DNA of 64,000 nt, taken from Pseudodesulfovibrio indicus. GTDB lineage: Bacteria; Desulfobacterota; Desulfovibrionia; Desulfovibrionales; Desulfovibrionaceae. The DNA lies in the NCBI RefSeq assembly GCF_001563225.1, contig NZ_CP014206.1, positions 2,356,001 through 2,420,000 on the forward strand, read 5' to 3'. Within the stretch, counting starts at the first letter, position 1, and each line of letters opens with the position of its first letter. The notes beneath the pieces were generated by a model, which saw only the letters and a list, made by a program, of their open reading frames with translations, was not told where the DNA came from and searched no databases. Below are positions 62,200-64,000 of the stretch, one piece after another. A program made the position numbers and the translations under genes.

Positions 62200-63729
62200 A
62201 TGGACAGAGTGTACGTATTCGATACCACCTTGCGTGACGGCGAACAGTCCCCCGGCGCGACCATGAACCTGGATGAGAAGATCCGTATGGCCCGTCAGCT
62301 GGAGACCCTGGGCGTGGACATCATCGAGGCCGGCTTCCCCATCGCCAGCCAGGGCGATTTCGAGGCCGTCCAGGCCATTGCCGCCGCAGTGGAGAAACCG
62401 CAGATCGCCGGGCTGTGCCGCGCCGTTGTCGGCGACATCGACCGCTGCTGGGAGGCCATCAAGGACGCCCGGCACCCGCGCATCCACACCTTCCTCGCCA
62501 CCAGCGAAATCCACATGAAGCACAAGCTGGGCAAGACCGCCGACGAGGTCATCGCGATGATCGAGAAGGCCGTTTCCCACGCCCGCCAGTACACCGACAA
62601 CGTGGAGTTCTCCGCCGAGGACGCCTCCCGCTCGGACTGGGATTTCCTGGTCAAGGTCGCCGAGACCGCCATCGACGCCGGGGCCTGCGTGGTCAACATC
62701 CCGGATACCGTGGGCTACACCCAGCCCTTCGAGTATTACGAGTTGATCAAGTATCTCAAGGACAACGTGCGCAACATCGACAAGGCGATCATCTCCGTGC
62801 ACTGCCACAACGACCTCGGCTCGGCCGTGGCCAACTCCCTGGCCGCCGTCCGGGCGGGTGCGCGACAGGTGGAGTGCACCGTGCTCGGCATCGGCGAGCG
62901 CGCGGGCAACGCGGCCCTGGAGGATTTGGTCATGGCGCTGAACACCCGCAAGGAGCTGTACGACGTCGAGACCGGCATCAACACCGAGCAGATCTTCCCG
63001 TCCTGCCGTCGCCTGTCGCAGATCATCGGCATGCCCATCCCGCCCAACAAGGCGATCGTCGGGGCCAACGCCTTTGCCCACGAATCCGGCGTGCACCAGG
63101 ACGGCGTGCTCAAGAACCGGTTGACCTACGAGATCATGACCCCGGCCTCCATCGGGCGGACCTCCAACGACATCGTCATCGGCAAGCACTCCGGCTCCCA
63201 CGCCGTGCGCAAGAAGGCCGAGGAGCTGGGCTATTCCTTGGACGAAGACCAGGTGAAGGTGCTCTTCAAGGCCGTCAAGGACTTGGCCGACAAGAAGGAG
63301 CAGGTCTTTGACGAGGACGTCGAAGCGCTCATCCTGGAGTCCGTGTACCGCCGCAAGGACCGCTTCCGGCTGATCGACATGTCCGTGTTTTCCGGCACGG
63401 GCGACGTCCCGCCGCACGCGGCCACGGTCATGGAGTTCGGCGCCGAAGGGGACGCCGAAACCCGCCGTACCAGCAATTTCGGCGAAGGTTCCATTGACGC
63501 CGTGTTCCAGTCCATCTACTCATTGGTGGGCGTCTCCCCGAAACTCGAATTCTATTCGGTCAACGCCGTGACCGAAGGTTCCGACGCCCTGGCCGGTGTC
63601 GCCGTGCGCATCGCGCACGACGGCGTCAAGGCCGTGGGGCGCGCCAACGACGGCGACGTGGTCAAGGCGAGCGCCCTGGCCATGATCAACGCGCTCAACC
63701 GCTTGGAAAAAGCCAAAGAGGAGAAATAG
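62200..63729 (+). CDS. leuA: 2-isopropylmalate synthase
   Basis: This 509-residue enzyme makes 2-isopropylmalate from 2-oxoisovalerate and acetyl-CoA, the first step of leucine synthesis. The TIM barrel starts with DTTLRDGEQSPGATMNLDEK (catalytic Arg, metal Asp), continues with SVHCHNDLGSAVANSLAAVR (metal His pair), and has NAALEDLVMAL. The LeuA dimer/leucine-feedback domain covers about 360-500. It is followed 3 bases later by leuC. Confidence 0.96.
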   Translation: MDRVYVFDTTLRDGEQSPGATMNLDEKIRMARQLETLGVDIIEAGFPIASQGDFEAVQAIAAAVEKPQIAGLCRAVVGDIDRCWEAIKDARHPRIHTFLATSEIHMKHKLGKTADEVIAMIEKAVSHARQYTDNVEFSAEDASRSDWDFLVKVAETAIDAGACVVNIPDTVGYTQPFEYYELIKYLKDNVRNIDKAIISVHCHNDLGSAVANSLAAVRAGARQVECTVLGIGERAGNAALEDLVMALNTRKELYDVETGINTEQIFPSCRRLSQIIGMPIPPNKAIVGANAFAHESGVHQDGVLKNRLTYEIMTPASIGRTSNDIVIGKHSGSHAVRKKAEELGYSLDEDQVKVLFKAVKDLADKKEQVFDEDVEALILESVYRRKDRFRLIDMSVFSGTGDVPPHAATVMEFGAEGDAETRRTSNFGEGSIDAVFQSIYSLVGVSPKLEFYSVNAVTEGSDALAGVAVRIAHDGVKAVGRANDGDVVKASALAMINALNRLEKAKEEK

Positions 63730-63732
63730 CCG

Positions 63733-64000
63733 ATGGGCCAGACCTTAGCTGAAAAAATCCTGCAGAAACACACGGACCAGGAAGTCTCCGGGGCCGGACA
63801 GATCGTCCAGTGCCGCGTGGACATGGTGCTCGCCAACGACATCACCGCACCCCTGGCCATCAAGTCCTTCAAGGCCATGGGCGCCAAAAAGGTCTTCGAC
63901 AAGGACAAGGTGTCGTTGGTCTGCGACCACTTCACCCCGAACAAGGACATCGATTCCGCCGAGCAGGTCAAGGTGGTCCGCGACTTTGCCGAGGAAATGG
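63733..64000 (+). CDS. leuC: 3-isopropylmalate dehydratase large subunit, partial
   Basis: The first 89 residues are visible (MGQTLAEKILQKHTDQEVSG onward) and the gene is cut by the window end. The start matches LeuC/aconitase-family proteins: VQCRVDMVLANDITAPLAIK followed by VSLVCDHFTPNKDI, where the His contributes to the active site. It isomerises 2-isopropylmalate with a 4Fe-4S cluster and the small subunit LeuD. It starts 3 bases after leuA. Confidence 0.93.
   Translation, partial: MGQTLAEKILQKHTDQEVSGAGQIVQCRVDMVLANDITAPLAIKSFKAMGAKKVFDKDKVSLVCDHFTPNKDIDSAEQVKVVRDFAEEM

Noticed and set aside
62062-63417. A long minus-strand frame opposite leuA
   Set aside because: Shadow of a highly conserved gene; no start signals.

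Overview
The window looks like a chromosome segment of a Desulfovibrionaceae sulfate reducer (Desulfovibrio/Pseudodesulfovibrio type). The evidence is a GC-rich composition, an archaeal-style glutamate synthase split over three genes and carrying extra Fe-S domains, a TunR-type tungstate/molybdate regulator (a family described from sulfate-reducing bacteria), hemerythrin-PAS and PilZ signalling proteins, and Desulfovibrio-like intergenic repeats. No CRISPR array, prophage, insertion sequence or rRNA was seen. Homology calls were made by reading protein motifs; no database search was run.

Layout. 1-3.2 kb: start of a flippase-like membrane protein, then a polar amino-acid ABC importer on the minus strand. 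3.6-8.0 kb: a hybrid histidine kinase, a PerM/AI-2E family membrane protein translationally coupled to MltA, and a solitary HicB-like protein. 8.4-13.5 kb: a three-gene glutamate synthase operon behind a terminator-bearing leader. 14-16.2 kb: a chemoreceptor and CheW after an AT-rich stretch. 16.4-22.3 kb: an MsbA-like exporter coupled to a secreted HExxH protein, then DUF364-modB-modA divergent from tunR. 22.4-26.5 kb: a second amino-acid importer, aapJQMP. 26.9-32.6 kb: a five-gene nickel/oligopeptide-type ABC importer divergent from a small His-rich protein that resembles the N-terminus of HypB.

32.8-46.6 kb: tRNA-Leu, an APC permease, an orphan YcaO protein, a TVP38-like membrane protein, TesA, an apparently split RdgC-like pair, a PilZ protein, a 47-residue membrane protein, RfbA, DUF1614-MogA, a TolC-like protein, a zinc-ribbon protein overlapping MltB, and a glycosyltransferase. 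46.9-53.5 kb: a second glycosyltransferase, a large TPR/zinc-knuckle membrane protein broken by a frameshift in a C run, GpmA, MutY, and a muramidase resembling the VgrG3 C-terminal domain. 53.5-58.4 kb: hemerythrin-PAS, RqcH and DksA on the minus strand, then a tRNA cluster Gly-Cys-Gly-Gly and a methyltransferase-like gene with a probable second frameshift. 58.6-64 kb: EamA and YdjM-like genes, psd-pssA for phosphatidylethanolamine synthesis, and leuA-leuC, the last cut by the window end.

Themes. Oxyanion and metal handling recurs: modAB, tunR and mogA for molybdenum/tungsten, and the nikABCDE-like importer with its His-rich neighbour for probable nickel supply. Two complete amino-acid importers and the glutamate synthase point to nitrogen and amino-acid economy. 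The candidates I rate most worth following up are the TunR regulator with its modC-less operon, the His-rich protein beside the importer, the split RdgC pair, the orphan YcaO protein, and the zinc-knuckle/TPR protein. The last may be a real pseudogene or an assembly error, because both frameshifts seen in this window are one-base losses in G/C runs.
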